Numbered from the stretch's first letter, positions 34,441-47,210 are shown. The stretch: 64,000 bases of DNA from Oreocharis arfaki (GCA_013398015.1 VZRR01014159.1:615129-679128); one strand, 5' to 3'. The notes: generated by a model not told the origin, from the sequence alone. A program made the numbers and translations.

Positions 34441-36626
34441 GTAAGTCCTGGGAGACTTCGGGACTTCTAAAGATTTTGAGTCATAAAGAAGGCAAATTTG
34501 TTCACACTCTGCAGATCAGGAGTTACTGTGCATTCAGTGCAAATCAGGCATTTGTGCCTCGCTGCAGGTTTAGGATGAAGCAGTGTCACAGACCTTGCTC
34601 CTAATTGCAGACAGGCTGGACACGGTGGCAGAGGATGGAGCTGCCAGAGATCCCAGGATATGTCTCGTAACAAGCTCATTAGCTCCAGCATCAGACCCCC
34701 TGCTCCTCAAAAACTGACCCAGGGCCCTCTCAGGATTTGTGCTGGAGCAGCGAATCTCCTGGAAACCTGCGGAGGGGATGTCAATGCACTTCATAACAGA
34801 TAAGTGAAGGGCCGTCCTTTGCAATTAATGGTGAGTTAAATAAATAGGTGAGAGATTGTTTATCTCCTTCGAGTGCTTGGCTGCCATGCCTTACTCACCT
34901 TTTTACAAGAATTTGGCCCGCCCAAGCACCATCAGCACATTCTGAAGATGTTGAGACCAAGGGTAAAACACAATTCAGGGTGGAAACAGGGTCAGGGAAA
35001 ATCCCCTCCTTCCCAAGTGCAGCAGAATAACTCGTTAAGGACGACTTCTGTGATTAAGGGAATAATTTTGCTGTCAGCCCAGGGACTTTGAGGTTTATTC
35101 CTGTTGTGCAGCTTGTGCAAGTTCAGACTTTGTGCTGTGATGTCCCCCATGGAGTCACCCCTCCAGCATGTCAGGAAGGGAATTTTGTGACTCTCCCCTT
35201 TAAGATTGGTGTTATTCATACGGAAAAAAAGCAGATATCTCCAAGGGGTGGCATAAATGATGCTTTGAACCCCGCTGACTGTACACACAAGGACATCCTG
35301 GCTCGGAGGTGATGTGAACCACTCTCAAAAATAAATATCTGCCTCCTTTTCCAGGTAAATCCACTTTAGCTCAGAGCCTGAATGGTTTTGCTCTCTCTGC
35401 AGCTCTGAGACAGTCCCACTTCCACACCTGTCAGCAGAGCTGGGAGGATAAATACAATTATTGATGTGTTCTGCTGGGCAGCCAAATCCTGCAGCTGGGG
35501 AATTCGAGTGGCACCTTTAACAGCACCCCCAACACCCAGCAGAGACAGCCATGGTTTGGTTGGAGAACCAAAACTTCACTTCCTTTCAAAAAAAAAAAAA
35601 CCAGCCAAGGTTTTTGTAGGGAACTGGTATCAGTGAGGAGAGGAGGCCTGGGAGAAGACACCTTGATTCCTACGGATTGACACACCCTAAAATATCAACA
35701 TTTCTGATGCTGTAAGAGCTCAGTGCCCAAAGCCACAGCCCAATTTTCCTGACCACAGCTTAGAGTTTGTGAGAGAGTGGAAGCACCATCCCTTGAAGGG
35801 GTCATTGGTGACCAGAGCTGGGAACTGCTCTTCACAGACAAATCATCCCTTGAAAGAACATTACTGACTTACACCAAAAAACTCCAAGTGAGATGGGTTT
35901 TTTTCCCTTTTTTACACCAACTTCTCTCTTGTATGCAAATGTTAAATCATAGAGACAGGGGTTTTTTTTCATTTTAAAGAGAGTCAGTCTATCTTTTGTG
36001 AAGGAAAACCTGAAAGAAAAGATGCTTCAGCAGCTTTGTTAGATTTCAAAACTAAAATCACTTCGTGAAAAGCCGCTCAAAGATGGCACATCACCAGGAG
36101 ATATTTAAAATGCAGACAGCAGGTTTTTAACTGTTCCAGGGAAACCCTCCTGTTGAGCAGAACGAGGGCCACGGGGTTAAAACACAGCCATCATAACCTT
36201 TATTGCTTCATTTTTGTGAAGCCATTAACCACAGGAGGACCCCAGATGTGCCACGGCTCCAGCAGCTGGAGTGAAATTCAATCCCCACATCAGAACCTAA
36301 TTTATGACCAACCTGTTGGGAGGGGGCAGGGAAATCAGGGATACACACACGGGGAGCTGGGGAAAGCCCTGTGTGGACAGAGCTCAGCCCAAGCCCTTGC
36401 ACAAACAGACGTGGAAGGAGCCCCCACTCCCATCGGGGAAATCTTTGCCTCTGAAAGCAGCTGGACCCCAACACCATCCAGCTTTGACCTCCGGGGGTTC
36501 AGCTGCCTGGGAAGCACCGAGATGAAACCAGAGCGTGGCTGTGCCGAGGGCAGGACAGGCTCATTGCAAGTGCCAGCCCATCCCCTGAAGAACTCGGGGA
36601 AGAGCGGAGCAGGGATGGGGAGAGGG

Positions 36627-36690
36627 GAGTGATTTGCTTGAGGCCGTGCTGCAAGCAGCAACAGAGCCAGGAATAGATCAAGGGCTCCTG
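36627..36690 (-). mobile_element. MIR/L2-like core trace (old)
   Basis: 'gagtgatttgcttgaggccg' followed by 'caacagagccaggaatagat' resembles the reverse MIR/L2 shared core (gtgacttgcccaaggtcac ... gcagagccaggaat). Short and diverged. Confidence 0.4.
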
Positions 36691-39600
36691 CTCTGCCGCG
36701 ATGTCACACCGAGTTTTCTCTGACCACCCCTCGTGCTCTCCACGTCACCCCCAACCCAAGCTGGCCTTTCCCACCCACACCTGCTCTGCTCCATTCGGCT
36801 CCTCCTACGGAACTCTCTCCTCCCCACACTTTCCCCTTTCGGGGTCTGCCTGCTCCAGTTACTCGTGCCCTTCTGGGTGCAAGTTCCTGGGTGTCAGGGC
36901 CTCCTGCAACTGGAATCACGCACCTGAGCACTGCTGAAAGCATCTTGATTTCCTCTTTGCACGCCTAAATACCTCCTCGCTTCTTTAACCCACCCCATCC
37001 TGCCAACTTGAGTCTCCAAATCACGTGGAAGTGCATTGGGCATTCCAAAATATCCTCAAGCCTGCCGTGTCACCCAAAGCATCCTGTGCTGCTGCTGCAG
37101 CAGAGCTCGCCTGGCTGTGACTGTCAGATGTGTGATCCCAAGGAGATCCCAGCCTCCTCAGCCACTCCCAACTCCCTGAATTCGCTGGCAGTGCCCCTGG
37201 TCGCTGCAGATGCCATGAATTCTGCAGGTTTTCTTTCCCTTTTAAGCGAGACTTAAGGTTTTTCCCTCTGCTTTCAGCAGTTTAGGGAGACTTCATAATG
37301 GCATCAAAAAGAACCCCTGGATTAGCGTGTGCTGATGTGCCAGGTCTGTTCCAGCCCCTCTTTCCCCATAAACCACCTGAGTTTCAGCCCCACTTTTAAG
37401 CCACCTCCTCTGTATCCTTTACCACCTCCAGGTGCCTGGCCCAGGTAAGAGCCACTGACTTTCACAGGAGAGTTTGGATTCCACCTGCAGTAGAACGAAG
37501 AAAATACCAAGGACCAAAAGAAATGGCCCCATCTGAGAACGTTAATCAAATTCCCAGCAGGAAAATCCTGCATAAAGTAACCCTGCACTGAGCTTTTCTG
37601 TTATCATAATGTTGGAGCACCTCACAACCACAAACTCTTGATGAGACCCTTATGAAAGCAGAGAAACACCATTAATGCCACTTACAGCCAGGGAACAGAG
37701 AAATAAGGGATGTTCACATCTGAACAAGTTGCCCTCAGCTCCCCTTAGCGCTAATGGAGAGAAAAAAGAACATTTTTGGACATAATTCACCTGCCCTGGC
37801 TTAGGGCAGTTTCATTCTCTTGCAGAATGGGATCAGTTGTGTCCCAAAAGGTCTGATTTCTCTCCCTGGAGCAGGAAGGAAGGTGGCAGAACTTCCTGGG
37901 TATGGAAATATCCCACATAATGAGATGAATCCCTCCTCTCCAAAAGCTAGGCCCATAAAAGTCAGCAGCAAAGCAAGAACTGAGCTCAGGATTCTTGCAT
38001 TTTAGTCTGATCAAACTGTAAATGGACATCAAAGGTGAACAAAGCCAGGAATAACAAAATTGTGGGGGCTTGAAGGAAGCTCCTTATGGGTAAGGAACAG
38101 AGGGGATGGAGGAGGGAAAACTGGAATATCCCAAAAATCAGGTTAAAAGGACATTCAGGCAAGGTGATTAGGGGAAGAAAGGGGATAGGTGACAGAACAG
38201 CAGAGATGGGGGTCACACTGCTCAGAAAATGCTGCAGATGTAAGGAGGATCCAGAAAGAGCCCACACCGACTGTCCCAGGGAATACATGTGGAAAAAACC
38301 TTGCTGAGACACCGTCCCCAGTCCGGATATTGTAAAGGAGGAACTCAGTCCTTTCCCAAACACCATTTTCCCACCCCCCTCTTCATTTTAATAACTGCAG
38401 GATAAATAGGGAGAGCAGAGAGACAAGTCTGAGATCATCCAGAGATCACACAGGGAACACGACTGGGACCAGATCCCTCCACAGCCTGAAACCCTGAGAG
38501 TGAACTTTCTGGGAGTTTGACTCCAATTCCCAATTTTGCAGCTAAGTTTTATTTTAAAAATACAAATACAGAAGCAGATTTGGGAAGAGGGTGCCAAGGC
38601 TGACCTGTGCATCTTGGAGGGGGGAACTGCAAGGTGGCCTCCAGCACCTTTCCATCAGGAGAGTGAAAACAAAAAAAAAGCAAGAGCTCAGCTCTCTGCG
38701 AGCAATTAAAGAGCAGTTAATGAAATCACCTGCCAGAGAGAATTGACAAAACATAGAAAAGAAGTCACTTCAGAGCCTGCCAGAGCAGCCCTGGCACAGC
38801 CAAGGGGCCTGCTGGCTGGGGTATATTTAGTGCCAGTGAGATCATCTTTCCCAGCAGCGAGGAGAAGGGCAGCACTTCCATGGCAATGTCACAGAGAGCT
38901 TGGACAGGGAAGAGCCTGAGATTTCCTTAACAGGGAAGGAAGCAGCACAAAGGCTACAGCACAGGGCAGGAGCTGCAAAATGAGCCAGATGAAAAACCCA
39001 GAGGGGAGCAAACCCCACAGAATGTCAATATTGGTTAGTAAACAATGGCAGAATCAGTGTGATGAGTTTGGGGTTATTCAGCTCCTGTTGCCACATCCCA
39101 GCCTGGGGCTGCTCAGAGCTTTTGAGGAGGGGTAGAGCTCCGATTCCCCTCACCAGGTACCCTGGTTCAAGCTAAAGATTAATCCTTTTTTTAACAGAAG
39201 TGCATAAAACACCTTGGTGAACAGCCCTGCCCCTGCACTTCCACCCATCATGCAGACAATTTGTTAAACAGAGCATTGGAATAATAATTACAACAGATCT
39301 TTCAATCTCCTGCCCTCCATCTCTGCTTTGCAGCACTGCCAGTCCCCTAAAAAGAACCAGATTCCTCTAAAAACTGAGAGGCTGGCTTAAAAATCATGAA
39401 TTAACAATCAATGCTCAGCTTTAGCTTGCTATTACAGTTACCACCAGTATCAGGATGCGTTTGGGACTGTATTTATGGGTTATATTTACCTGCATCCCCT
39501 CAGCCCAAGCAGCCCCCTCCCCTCAAAGTAAGAATATCCCAGTCACGTGCCCCAAAGCCAAAGCCATATTTTACATCTCTAAATGAACAGATGTAATACA

Positions 39601-42600
39601 CCAGGGCAGTCCTGCGCTGCTCACCATCTTAAAATATACTCTTTTTCCTGCTATATTATGATAATTTATTTCACTACTGGGGCTCCCAGGTGAGTTCCAT
39701 TCTCCAGCTTCCAAGCAGACAAAAACGCTAACCCGGCAGAAGAAGTTTAACAAAGAGACTAAAGGCAGCAGTCTCATAAGATCTCCCACCTCTCCACATA
39801 TTGCAGGCTAAGACAGACGTGCAAGGAAAACAGACGCATACAAACTTGGAAATGTGTTCTTTTTTTCTCTCTCTATGAATAGAAAAATTAGCTAAAAATT
39901 CAGAATTTAGGTGGGATTTGGGGAATTAATTTACATCATCACAGGGGGAGAAGGGGCTTGAAAGCATCAAAAGATTTTGACTTTTACCTCTCACGGTAGA
40001 AATGTCTGTAGGAAGAGAACTAATTAAACAAAAATAAAATTATACAAGAAAGGAGGGAAAGGGAGGGGACGAGGTCAAATAACCATAAGTGGTTGTTTCA
40101 TACCCCATACAACTTTCACAGCTTGTTTGTTGTATTGAAAAAGAGAGGAGGGAGAAGCAATCAGCTTTGATTTGGCACGGAGCTGGGTTGGGGTAGGGTT
40201 TATTTATTTCTTGTAAAATTTTCCTCCGTTCAGCAAGACAACAACAAAATGAGTTATTCTCATTCTAAGAGACACTCCAACATAACAGGATGCCAGGATC
40301 CCATCTCTTCCCAGCACACAGCTGCTGTCTGAAGGGCAGGAGAAGTGTCCTTATCACTCAGGTTCTCTCTATCCTCAACATCTTCCCTTAGACCCCGAGG
40401 AGATCAATCGATGGCGCAGGAAACCCGAGAGAAACCCGCAGAAACTTGTAAGCAGTGGGGGGAAAGATCAAAGCGCCTGTGGTGTGTGAAACCACATCCA
40501 CCCCAGCAGATATCACAAGCCATAAACTCCCCCTGATAACCCAGCCCTGATCAACCACATGACAAACACGGGGAGATTTGCACAGTGCCAGTTGTGGCGT
40601 TTAATTAGATTTCATCGGGAGGGGTCCTGAAAAATTCATATGATGAGGTCTCTGCCAGTCGCAGTGATAACCTTTTTCCCTGACATCACTGGAATTTATT
40701 GCCAGCTTCAGTCTAAAAAAGAAGAAAAAAATTTATAAGAAGTCAAAAGGATGACTCCAGAGCTCATCCATGAGGATCTCAGCAGGGTGGGATGCCAGCA
40801 CGGCTGGCAGGAGAGGCAGTGGTTTGCATTGCCAGGATGCCACAGATCGAGTGTGCTGCGGTCCTTTGCCAATGCACCACAGCAGCTGGAAAAACAACCC
40901 TCAGCAGAGCTTCCCAAACCCACCAAAATCCCCCAGGAGTTGCTGTTTTGTTATCCAAAGTGACCCAGCCCCGTGAATCACCAGCAGAACATGCTCAGCA
41001 TGACCGAGTGTAACCAGAGCTGAAACCCACAGAGGACTCGCTCCCAACTTTCCTCTCCAGACTTTGCTTCTCTGGGCACCCCCTGGGGTCCCAAACCGTC
41101 TCTCTTTAGAGCCTTGTAGTGTTCCACTGGATTCCAACACACACTTCCAGGCTCACTGCTCCAAGGGGGATCCCAGCTTGGTGCCTACTGGATGCACAAG
41201 AATGACCCTTAGGGGTGATGTTCCATGGGATTTAGGGATATCTCCATAAACACAGGCCTGCCATCTCCTAGTCAAGTATGGACACCAACCCAGCTGGCAA
41301 ACACATTTTTTCTGGGTTTTGCATTAAAATATCACTCCAACTTCATCATTCAATGCCTCTTTTAGTTTAGAGGATGAAAGACCATCCTTGGTGTCAGTAT
41401 AACTTCAGCCAGGATGAAGAAATCAAAGCAATGAGAGTCAAAGCATGAAAAAACCATCATCGACATCAACCTGGATTTGACACCACCAGTTGCAGTCAGG
41501 TCTGTAGGTTTAGCTGCTGCTATCACAGTCAGAAAGATGCTTTTTGGTCACCCTGGGCACAGCAAATCTCATCTTTGATTAACCGCCCTGGTCTAGTCTT
41601 CAGTCCATATTTCTACACCCTTGACCCAGCAATCAAAGCTTTCCTAATTCCAGAAAGGGCCAGGAACCTGCAGCTCTTCCATATGGTTTCGTTTAGGAGA
41701 GGTGAAAGGCCACTGACAGGGTTTTGGAGGTTAAAGGAAAAAAAAAAAACCCAAAGCAAAACAAAAAGACAAGTGTCAGAAGAAGCAGGAACAGATCCCC
41801 GAATCCCACACAGCACCACACGCCTTCACTCCCACAGACGCCAGATGGGCTGGGGCCTACAGAAACCAGCACAGCTCCTCACACACGAGCCCAACAGCCA
41901 GCAATCCATCAGAGCTTGAGAGCTCTCCAGCCAGGCTGCCACCACGGAGTGGGACACAACAAAGCCAAAAAGAGTCCTTAAACCAAAATGAAAGAAGCAC
42001 GAAGGGAAGGGCTCAAGCTGGAAAGGAGCAAGGGGCACTTTTTTATTCCTGCTTTTATTTCCCGAGCTCCACCAGCAGCATTCACAACTCCTGGATGCAC
42101 TGGTGGCACTGAAGTTCCCTCACAGGGGTTCACAACCTCTGCACTGATCAGAGGCTCTGCCACACATCAGGACACTGGGTGTGTGCAGGCAAGAACTGGA
42201 CAGAGATCTTCAAACCATCCCCAGCCCAAAGCTGCTTATCCTAACAAAGGCAGGCACATTCCTTTCTGCCTTTTAATTAAAAGCTGGCTCGTAAATCAAA
42301 CCTCTGGTTCCTACACTCCGTTGTCATTTGAGGGAAAGGCTCTTTTTCCAAGGCTCCCTCCTGCAAGCTGCGGTCCCTTCTCCAGCTCCAGCACTATAAT
42401 TACACCACTTTTGTTTGCTGTGAGCTCACCCTGCCTTTGCCAGACCAGGGCAAAGGACTCTGATCACCGCCACAAATGCCTAATTATGGGTCACAAACCA
42501 AACAAAGCCTCCCTCAGCCTAAACATCAGCGGCGGGGAGGAGAAAATTACTGTTAAATAAGCATTCTCCTGTATTTCCTCAGGGGTATCCCAAAACTGGT

Positions 42601-43002
42601 TTCAAATTAGAGGGTTCCTAGAGGTGGACTGGGGGAGCTGCTCAAGTCAAATTGTTTTCACAGCGCAGTAGTCTCAGAACAAAACCTGCAAGACGTGTTT
42701 ATTTAAGAAGTTTTCTGCATTCATATACATATTTGCACAAAATTAATTTCAAAATTATGCGTCTGTGGCTATTCTGTTTCCATCCCCTCCAACCCTGCTC
42801 TGCTGTCACTGCACAGCAGTGATTTCCAGCACCTGGGAGATGAGTTCAAGGTGTCAGTCCAGACTGCAGCAAATACCTGCAGAAATGGCCCAGCTGAGAC
42901 TCAACAAAGCCAGAGTCAACTTAAGGAGTGAACAGTGGGGACAAGAAACTTCTGAGCAAAACATTCCCCATGGACACATTGGGATCCTGGTAAAGAGCTT
43001 CA

Positions 43003-43640
43003 GAGAATCACAGAGTATCCTGAATTGGAATGGACCCACAAGGATCATCCAGTCTAACTCCTGGACCTGCTCAGGACCCCTTAAAATCCCACCCTGTGCA
43101 TCCCTGAGAGCATTGTCCAAATGCTCCTGGAGCTCTGGCAGCCTTGGGAATGTGCCCATTCCCTGGGGAGCCTGGACAGTGCCCCACCACCCTCTGGGGG
43201 AAGAACCTTTGCCTGATCTCCAACCTAAACCTCCCCTGACACAGCTCCAGGTGTTCCTCTGGGTCCTGTCCCTGGTCACAGAGAGAAGAGATCAGTCTCT
43301 GCCCCTCAGGAGGAAGCTGCAGACTGCAATGAGGTCTCCCTCAGGCTCCTCTTCTCCAGGCTGAACAAACCAAATGACCTCAGCCGCTCCTCAAATGGCT
43401 TTTCCCCATCTTCACTGTCCTCCTTCAGACACTCTAATGGCTTTATATTTATCTTTCTTCTACTGTGGGGCCCAAGATTGCACACAGGACTCGGGGTGAG
43501 AGCAGAGCAGGACAATCCCCTCCCTCAGCCACCCAGCAAAGCTGTGCCTGATGCCTCCCAGGACATGGGTGGCCCATATTCCGCTTGCCATTGACCAGGA
43601 AGAGCAGGAAACCAAACCCAGATCTTGCTGCCATGGCTCA
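43003..43640 (-). mobile_element. Long CR1 LINE 3' fragment
   Basis: About 640 bp. It starts at the tail 'gagaatcacagagtatcctg', passes 'ctgagagcattgtccaaatg' and 'ctccaacctaaacctcccct', then 'ctcttctccaggctgaacaa', 'cgctcctcaaatggcttttc', 'gcacacaggactcggggtga', and ends around 'ccattgaccaggaagagcag'. It includes the part that encodes the end of the CR1 reverse-transcriptase polyprotein region or its 3' UTR, but no intact protein. Minus strand; the longest CR1 copy of the window. Confidence 0.94.
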
Positions 43641-45434
43641 CATCCCCAAGGGTGCCCAGCTCCTTTCCTCTGCCCACCCCTTCCCAAGGGCAGGAGCTGC
43701 CAAACTGTGATGTTTGCATCCCCCTCTATCAGCAGCTGAGGCAGAGATCAGTCATCTGGCCAAAGGGAGAGGGAGGAGGTGAGAGACCAGGGAGGTGATT
43801 TTGGGCACAGATACGGCAGCAGGATGGTGAGGGGGTAGAGTGGAGGATGGTGAAAGGAAGAGATGGATGCACAGTGCCTTATCAGGGACTTGCTGTTCTT
43901 TCAACTGGCTCCCTGATAACATATGGAGCTTAATCAAATATGCAAATGATGTCCTATCTGGAGACAAGGGAAATAGAGAAATAAACCCAGAGACCATGCA
44001 TGAAAACAAACCGATAAAATGAGGGAGTGGGGAGAAGGTTTCCTCTTTTTGATAAAATTATTTCAAAAGATTAAATTAAAGCAAAACTAATTAGGAGAAC
44101 CACACTTAAGCCGACTTCCCCTAAGAAGGGTCAGCAGGCAAGAGGCATTCAAATCAAAGGCAGATGCAAGAGGCACTTCAAGGGCTCCCTGAAAAGTCAT
44201 TATCCTTTCCCAGTCAAAAAGGAAAGGGAAAGAGAGGAGGAAGGCATCACAAGAGCCTTTTTGGCTGGGCATCTATCCGGGCATTCAATGGAGTGTATGG
44301 GGAGTTAAACAGCTGCTTTTTGTCACCCTGGGGAGCAGAAGGAGCAGGTGAAGGCTGAAGCTGATCACCTGATGTTCCAGCCACAGCATTTCTCCGAGAA
44401 CAAAGAGACAAAGAGAAGCAGATGGACCAGAGGGACATGGGAATAGATTTGCTTTTCCATGTATCCCACCCCTGCACGATTTCCATGGGCAGCACGGCCG
44501 TGCCAGGCTCTGCAGCCTGAACACCCCACGGAGCTGCTGACAGCACGCAGAAAATCACCTGCCACCACCGCAGGGCAGGTGACAAGCAGCAGCCCAGCAA
44601 ACTGTCCCCTGGGAGGCTGCAGGACCCACGGATTCCAGCAGGGAACAGGCAGCAGGACATTGTTACCTGTCTCCTCGTGTCTGGTTTTGTCACTAACGTC
44701 CCCCTGCCCGCACAACGCACATCCTCAGCCCTCTGTGGGGAAATCCAGCTCTGCAGAGCTGTCAAATGCAGGCTGCATTTAAAGGAAGGGTTTGAAGAGA
44801 TGAAGGTACAACCTGCTGCCTTCCCTGCTGCAGCCAGCTCACTGGAGCCTGCTCTTTCCCCTGGAGCTGGGAGTGAAAGCGCACAGTGCAGCACTGCTGG
44901 TGTAGAATTTGGAGGGATTAGACAGTTATTTGCAAATCTCACTGCGTGATCACAAGATTCCGCCTCTGACAAGACTCTGAGTCACAGCTAAACCAGAATA
45001 TCCCCCCCAAAAAAAGAGCAGCACTCGACACATGTGGGAAAGGCACCCAGCAAAAACACAGCTCAGCCAAACCCTGCACACCAGCACGGAGATTGCTGAG
45101 TAGTCAGAAAGCAGAGAGGGGTACTTGAAGGAGAGACATGGGAAATTAATTGCTCTCTGCCAAAAAGCAGGCTCCAGTTCTTCCCAGGAACAGCAGCCTT
45201 CATGTCAGGAGGAGAAAAAAGGGAGTTTTCCTACAGCAGTTAGACACTGCAACAAGCTGCAGTGTGAGACGTGGACAAGCTGTAGCTGGAAGCCCCAGAG
45301 CAATGGAAATGAGGGATGTGAGAGGCAAAGCAGCCACCTGCAGTGATGGAGGCCTTGGTGGGTATTTTGAACAAGTGTGGGCTGCACCAGTTCAGCAGCA
45401 GAGCCCCTCTGATGTGGGTTAGGGCAGAGGGTGG
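43641..45434. other. PLXNA4: Intronic sequence, no recognised gene
   Basis: No repeat or exon recognised. An open frame at 44247-44972 (minus, 241 codons) has no known domain and is treated as chance. Confidence 0.5.
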
Positions 45435-46010
45435 GATCACAAGGTAACCCAGGCTGGAAGAGACCTCACAGGGTCTCTAATCAAACCTCCTGTTCAAAGC
45501 AGGGTCTGCTGTGATACCAAGACCAGGTCGTTCCGTCCCTTGAGGCCTTCAAAGTCTCCAAGAATGGGAACTGCTTCTTCAAGCTCCTCATGGACAAAAA
45601 GCTTTTCCTTACATCCAGCTGGAACTTTCTCCTGCCAATTTATGCCTGGTGTCCCCACATCCTTTCCTCCCTCACCAACATGTGGAACCTGTCTCCAGCT
45701 CCTCAATAACCTCCCTTGTTAGCATGGCAATGCTGTTACCTCGTCCCTCCACATTTTCTCATCTCCAGCCTGAATAAGCTCATTTCTCTCATCCCCTTCT
45801 CTCAAGGCAGGTTCTCCAGATCCTGGCCAAACTCTTCACCCTTTCTTGAACTTGTTCTGGTTGATCAACAAATTTTTTGCTCTGAGTAGCCTAAAACTGG
45901 GTGCAGTATCTGGATATGGCCTGGCACTTGAGCCCAAGATGATCACCTTCCCTCTATCTACTGGCAGTGCCCCTATTTGCATACCCTGCATCTTTGATTT
46001 CACCCATGGG
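45435..46010 (-). mobile_element. Old, diverged CR1 LINE 3' fragment
   Basis: Reads 'aacccaggctggaagagacc', 'caaacctcctgttcaaagca', 'cttttccttacatccagctg', 'catctccagcctgaataagc' and 'taaaactgggtgcagtatct'. The order fits an older CR1 subfamily shared by many birds. More than 550 bp, with many substitutions. Minus strand; its 5' limit is uncertain and may reach about 46060. Confidence 0.85.
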
Positions 46011-46340
46011 AACAGAAATTCCTTCACTTTTAGGTCATGTTTTAGGACTTTTATTATCACCAGCCAATGATTTTTACACAGCCCAGGAGAAATTGTGCCA
46101 CTGCCCAATGTCCACACTGATTCCCACCACCCCTTTCACCCAACACAAGCACTGAGTGCCGAGTTCACCACAGCTACCAAAACCACAACTTTGAGTGCTT
46201 CAGCCAGAAAAATTAACTGCTTTTCAAGCATCTAATCTGGCAGCCACCTCCCGAAGAGGGTAGGCACATCAAGGTAGGACACAGACAACTGCAGACATCA
46301 AATTCTGACAGGAGCCAGCATCATTCCGTCACAAGTCAGT

Positions 46341-46370
46341 GAAGCACCCGGACTCCTGCTGGCTCAGGAA
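46341..46370 (+). repeat. 30-bp direct repeat, left copy (outside the LTR)
   Basis: Thirty bases beginning gaagcacccggactcctgct are identical to 46630-46659. This copy lies 14 bp left of the LTR start, whereas the other is inside the LTR immediately after the N gap. Confidence 0.95.
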
Positions 46371-46379
46371 GCTGTGAGG

Positions 46380-46384
46380 AGAGG
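46380..46384. repeat. Target-site duplication, left copy (agagg)
   Basis: Five bases agagg immediately before TGTCGTGG; repeated immediately after CCACGACA. Gammaretrovirus-like and ERVL elements make 4-5 bp duplications, ERVK types usually 6. Confidence 0.8.
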
Positions 46385-46602
46385 TGTCGTGGGTTGGAAC
46401 TGAGTTGATTGACGTGAGTTTTGGCCAATTGCGCTTTTCCGAATTTGCATGTTTCAAGCCTTGTGGAAGTGAGAGAAGGGGGAGTGGCCCCAGCTCTCTC
46501 GCGGGGCAGCGGGGGAGGAACGGGCCCCGGGCTCCGTCTCCTGCAGCGGGCCCGGGCCTTCCCCTCCCCCGGCGCCGGGGCATGGGCCCCGGAGATGCTG
46601 CG

Positions 46603-46629
46603 NNNNNNNNNNNNNNNNNNNNNNNNNNN
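46603..46629. other. Assembly gap (27 N)
   Basis: Twenty-seven undetermined bases follow a very GC-rich stretch (ggcgccgggg, ggagatgctgcg). The true length of the missing sequence is unknown. Confidence 1.
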
Positions 46630-46659
46630 GAAGCACCCGGACTCCTGCTGGCTCAGGAA
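46630..46659 (+). repeat. 30-bp direct repeat, right copy (inside the LTR, at the gap edge)
   Basis: Identical to 46341-46370. It starts exactly at the first base after the gap, so the identity could extend further into the missing sequence. Confidence 0.95.
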
Positions 46660-46668
46660 ACCACGACA

Positions 46669-46673
46669 AGAGG
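46669..46673. repeat. Target-site duplication, right copy (agagg)
   Basis: Five bases identical to 46380-46384, immediately after the LTR's terminal CA. Confidence 0.8.
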
Positions 46674-47068
46674 CCAGGGTGAACCAGCCCCTCTTGCAGA
46701 AACCATCTTCCCAGCAGGAACCAGAGCCTCTCTAGTGTGTTTTCAGAGCAGTCAAGTCCACTTGCCAAAAAGTTGGGGGAAAAAAATAGGATTCAAAAGA
46801 ACCCCAAGCGTTTCAAGGCAGCAGGGGGAAGGAGAAGGGAGCTGAGTTTCCCTGCTGGCATTCACACAGGGCTCTCAGCTGCAGGAATTCCCTCCAGGGA
46901 GCATCAAAACTGAGCAGGGCTTCCTGTTTTGTGTGCACTCAGGAACCCCCCGGCCTGGAGAAGCAGTGGGGATTCTCTGGCTGTGCCTGCAGTTCCCACC
47001 AGGCTGACATTCCATGCCCGGCAATCCCAGCGCTGCCACGTCAGCTCCAGCTCCTTGGATGGGAGGTA
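46674..47068. other. PLXNA4: Intronic sequence, no recognised gene
   Basis: Nothing recognised in this stretch between the LTR and the next CR1 fragment. Confidence 0.5.
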
Positions 47069-47210
47069 AATTCCAACCCCCTGAGTGGAACTGGGACACC
47101 AATTCCATGGGCAGGGACACCTCCCACTTCACCACCAAGCCCCATCCATCATGGCCTTGAACACCTCCAGGGCTGGGCATTCACAACTCAGCACTTTCCC
47201 AACACCACTC
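47069..47210 (-). mobile_element. CR1 LINE 3' fragment, diverged
   Basis: 'attccatgggcagggacacc', 'agccccatccatcatggcct' and 'tgaacacctccagggctggg' match the CR1 3' region in the usual order. The terminal tail is poorly kept. Minus strand. Confidence 0.85.

Larger units (their letters stand above)
34183..43002. other. PLXNA4: Long stretch of unique intronic sequence
   Basis: Nearly 9 kb without a clear CR1 or LTR, the longest such stretch in the window. It holds an AT palindromic low-complexity run at 34392-34440, a MIR-like trace at 36627-36690 and A-rich runs near 35588 and 41731. Several open frames of 100-190 codons exist but carry no known domain. Confidence 0.5.
46385..46668 (+). mobile_element. 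Solo LTR of an endogenous retrovirus, interrupted by an assembly gap
   Basis: Begins TGTCGTGG and ends CCACGACA, a perfect 8-bp terminal inverted repeat with TG...CA ends. It is flanked by a 5-bp target-site duplication, agagg, at 46380-46384 and 46669-46673. The left part holds a perfect octamer ATTTGCAT (46443-46450), a CCAAT box (ggccaattg) and then very GC-rich sequence. No internal retroviral genes are seen, but 27 N at 46603-46629 hide an unknown length, so a full provirus cannot be excluded. The orientation is uncertain because the TATA box and polyadenylation signal are not visible. Confidence 0.8.

Noticed and set aside
42765..43364. Open frame of 199 codons, plus strand
   Set aside because: Most of it is the antisense strand of the CR1 fragment at 43003-43640.
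44247..44972. Open frame of 241 codons, minus strand
   Set aside because: Low-quality composition with no known domain and no splice or codon evidence; taken as chance.
46384..46845. Open frames crossing the N gap
   Set aside because: They include undetermined residues and run through LTR sequence; not coding.
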